Assembly: GCA_015494005.1 (NCBI GenBank)
Contig: WGCB01000740.1
Coordinates: 1-16,573, forward strand
Reading direction: 5' to 3'
DNA: 16,573 nucleotides
From: Caldilineaceae bacterium
GTDB taxonomy: Bacteria > Chloroflexota > Anaerolineae > Caldilineales > Caldilineaceae
The translations under genes and the position numbers were made by a program. The notes under the pieces are model-generated. The model was not told the origin of the DNA and ran no database searches. It saw only the letters and a program-made list of their open reading frames with translations. Of this stretch, positions 15,472 to 16,573 are shown piece after piece; position 1 is the first letter of the stretch, and each line of letters opens with the position of its first letter.

Positions 15472-16224
15472 CGACTAGGCCTTTGGACAGGCGCCACCGC
15501 TCCGCATTGTACCACCGCACCCCTTTCACAAACCGGCAACCAATTCTACAAACGGTATAAGGTTCCCTCTGAATTTGACGTATTGAGGTGAGATGTAAAC
15601 GTATCTTCGGTCTTGGTTTTCGAGAAACATAAGAAACTCGACGGCGTTTTTCAATACAATTCTGGCATCCTCACGGCAAATCCTTGTTGGAAACAAGTTG
15701 ATGCCAAGTTGGCGTGTCTTTCGCTTCGCTTGGTCAAGCACCCTCCTAAATTTTCTGTCTCCGTAACCCTCCTCTAGCGCAGCAGAAATCAATTTCATTC
15801 CAACTTTCTCATCCCACGAAAACTTCGCCTCCCAGACATGATTGTGAGCAATTGCATCTCGCACAACGAATAGCTCTTCAATCTTGTCCTCAAAACCGGA
15901 ATTTGGGTAAATTGCACGCACAAAGTCCAGAGGCCTTTTCAGTGGCGTTTCGCCCCGAATATACTGTGTTCTGGCGACAGCTGACTCGACGAGTAACACC
16001 GTGAGGATAATGATTGCGGCAGAGTAGCCATTTTCCACAACCGAGGCCTGCACCTCATTTGGTCCCTTTGAGTCAAGAGACTCTAACGGTTCAAGCAGGC
16101 TGGCAATCGGACGCAAGTAATTGAATCCAATAATTGATACGTATTCTTGGGGTTCCTGCTCAACCATGCTCGGCTTCCGTGTTGCAAATGTAGGACACCA
16201 AGTGTCTCGCTGAAGGCGGCCCAA
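15351..16224 (-). mobile_element. Integron gene cassette carrying a HEPN-like gene
   Basis: The cassette spans between the recombination points of attC2 and attC1 (cut after the G of GTTRRRY), 874 bp: a 57-bp leader, one gene, 54 bp, then attC1. When circularised, its own TTGGGC would complete attC1 as GTTGGGC, which pairs better with R'' GCCTAAC than the present GTTGAGC does. This supports the boundaries. Base composition is clearly more AT-rich than that of the flanking genes. No integrase gene is in the window; given the orientation, attI would lie to the right. Confidence 0.75.
15526..16167 (-). CDS. Cassette-borne HEPN-like protein of unknown function
   Basis: This 213-residue protein starts at ATG 16167 with GGAAG 9 bases upstream; longer frames would run through attC2 and are implausible. 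It is helical in appearance, with a hydrophobic segment at about 49-65 (SAAIIILTVLLVESAVA), perhaps a buried helix rather than a membrane span. Residues 101-110 (VVRDAIAHNH) contain R103-x4-H108, the R-x4-6-H signature of HEPN domains, which are often RNases in toxin and defence systems. The C-terminal half is basic, then has LKNAVEFLMFLENQ and a Tyr-rich end. I cannot name its family. Being a cassette gene, it is likely mobile and expressed from its own or an upstream promoter. The HEPN call rests on one motif. Confidence 0.75.
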   Translation of the reverse strand: MVEQEPQEYVSIIGFNYLRPIASLLEPLESLDSKGPNEVQASVVENGYSAAIIILTVLLVESAVARTQYIRGETPLKRPLDFVRAIYPNSGFEDKIEELFVVRDAIAHNHVWEAKFSWDEKVGMKLISAALEEGYGDRKFRRVLDQAKRKTRQLGINLFPTRICREDARIVLKNAVEFLMFLENQDRRYVYISPQYVKFRGNLIPFVELVAGL

Positions 16225-16303
16225 CGGCGCTGTGGATGAGCCACGCCAGTGGAGCGGGGCGCACCTCGGCGCAACCGGCGACGGCTCCATCCACTGGTTG
16301 GGA
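16219..16303 (-). other. attC: Second integron attC recombination site (attC2)
   Basis: On the minus strand R'' is TCCCAAC (16303-16297; first base off consensus) and R' is GTTGGGC (16225-16219). The inner boxes pair as GTGGAT-G-GAGCC with GGCTC-ATCCAC, leaving one unpaired G in L'', the same side as in attC1. About 85 bp. It closes the upstream side of the HEPN-like cassette, so a preceding cassette or attI should lie to its right. No convincing gene for that cassette is visible before the window ends. Confidence 0.75.
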
Positions 16304-16524
16304 CCGCCGGCGCCGTTCCGAATGGATGCCGATCTCAGCGCCCGGCATACCCAGTACTATACTCCTATGCGCCAACTATAGCACGGTCGCAATGTGTCCG
16401 CAAGGGGCGGGAAAACGGGACGCATGGTGCGTTTGTTTCGTCGCGCCGTCACCCCGCCACCGCGTCACCGTCCCCCCACGCGCCGAGGCGACGCCTCCTC
16501 TCAGAAGCGCCGCCCCGCCGATGC
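16304..16524. other. Non-coding stretch upstream of attC2
   Basis: I see no supportable gene here. The left part contains TATAGT-like boxes on the minus strand (16355-16380 area) that could drive the cassette. ACGCA-TGG-TGCGT (16420-16432) is a small hairpin followed by TTGTTTC, and GAGGCG-A-CGCCTC (16485-16497) is a perfect palindrome. The remainder is C-rich. Confidence 0.4.
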
Positions 16525-16556
16525 CTGTCATCCTGTCATCTTGCCATCCTGTCATT
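16525..16556. repeat. Octamer tandem repeat CTGTCATC at right edge
   Basis: Four copies of an 8-base unit CTGTCATC (third copy TTGCCATC, fourth ending in T) run from 16525 to 16556. Related ATCATCC-like sequence continues to the window end, so the array may extend further. Such short tandem arrays occur between genes in some Chloroflexota genomes, from memory. Confidence 0.6.
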
Positions 16557-16573
16557 TTTTCATCGTATCATCC

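Noticed and set aside
16160..16375. TTG-start minus-strand frame upstream of the HEPN-like gene
   Set aside because: It reads straight through attC2 and overlaps the start of the cassette gene in another frame; composition is not protein-like.
16525..16573. CRISPR array
   Set aside because: The repeats are only 8 bases long and contiguous, without spacers.

Overview
This window is high-GC bacterial DNA. Gene content and style (two-ATPase GlpSTPQUV-type sugar/polyol ABC transporter, NarL-type kinases, LAGC/LAAC lipoproteins, octamer repeats) suggest a Chloroflexota bacterium of the Anaerolineae/Caldilineae kind. That assignment is an inference from style, not a database result.

Layout from left to right. 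(1) 1-413, minus: the start of a Cys-rich lipoprotein that runs off the left edge. (2) 593-1239, plus: a VapBC toxin-antitoxin pair. (3) 1301-1498, minus: a small membrane protein whose start region looks frame-disturbed. (4) 1752-6490, minus: a two-gene sensory operon, comprising a secreted solute-binding-protein homologue followed two bases later by a hybrid sensor histidine kinase, ending in a hairpin terminator. (5) 6717-8566, plus, divergent from (4): a soluble receiver-histidine kinase and a NarL/FixJ response regulator with overlapping ends. (6) 8747-15119, plus: a full ABC importer in the order ATPase, ATPase, permease, permease, DUF2160 membrane protein, lipoprotein binding protein (glpS-T-P-Q-U-V order). 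(7) 15345-16303, minus: an integron-type gene cassette with an AT-richer HEPN-like gene, bounded by two attC sites. No integrase is visible. (8) 16304-16573: apparently non-coding, ending in octamer repeats.

How the parts may work together: parts (4) to (6) look like one self-contained sense-and-import module. The sensor binding protein (4685-6490) is a clear paralogue of the transport binding protein (13284-15119), but it is coupled to a histidine kinase and lacks a lipobox. The inferred path is: ligand, sensor binding protein, hybrid kinase, receiver-kinase, NarL-type regulator, transcription of the importer. Repeated elements lie upstream of both the regulator genes (11-bp direct repeat, 33-bp period, flanking TATAAT) and the importer genes (14-bp tandem repeat and an 8-bp inverted repeat). 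The two ATPases show complementary losses of catalytic motifs, predicting one working and one degenerate ATP site in the heterodimer. No catabolic enzyme is present, so the substrate is not settled by context.

The integron cassette next to the importer is the clearest horizontally acquired segment. Both attC sites can be folded by eye, and their orientation places the attI-proximal side beyond the right edge.
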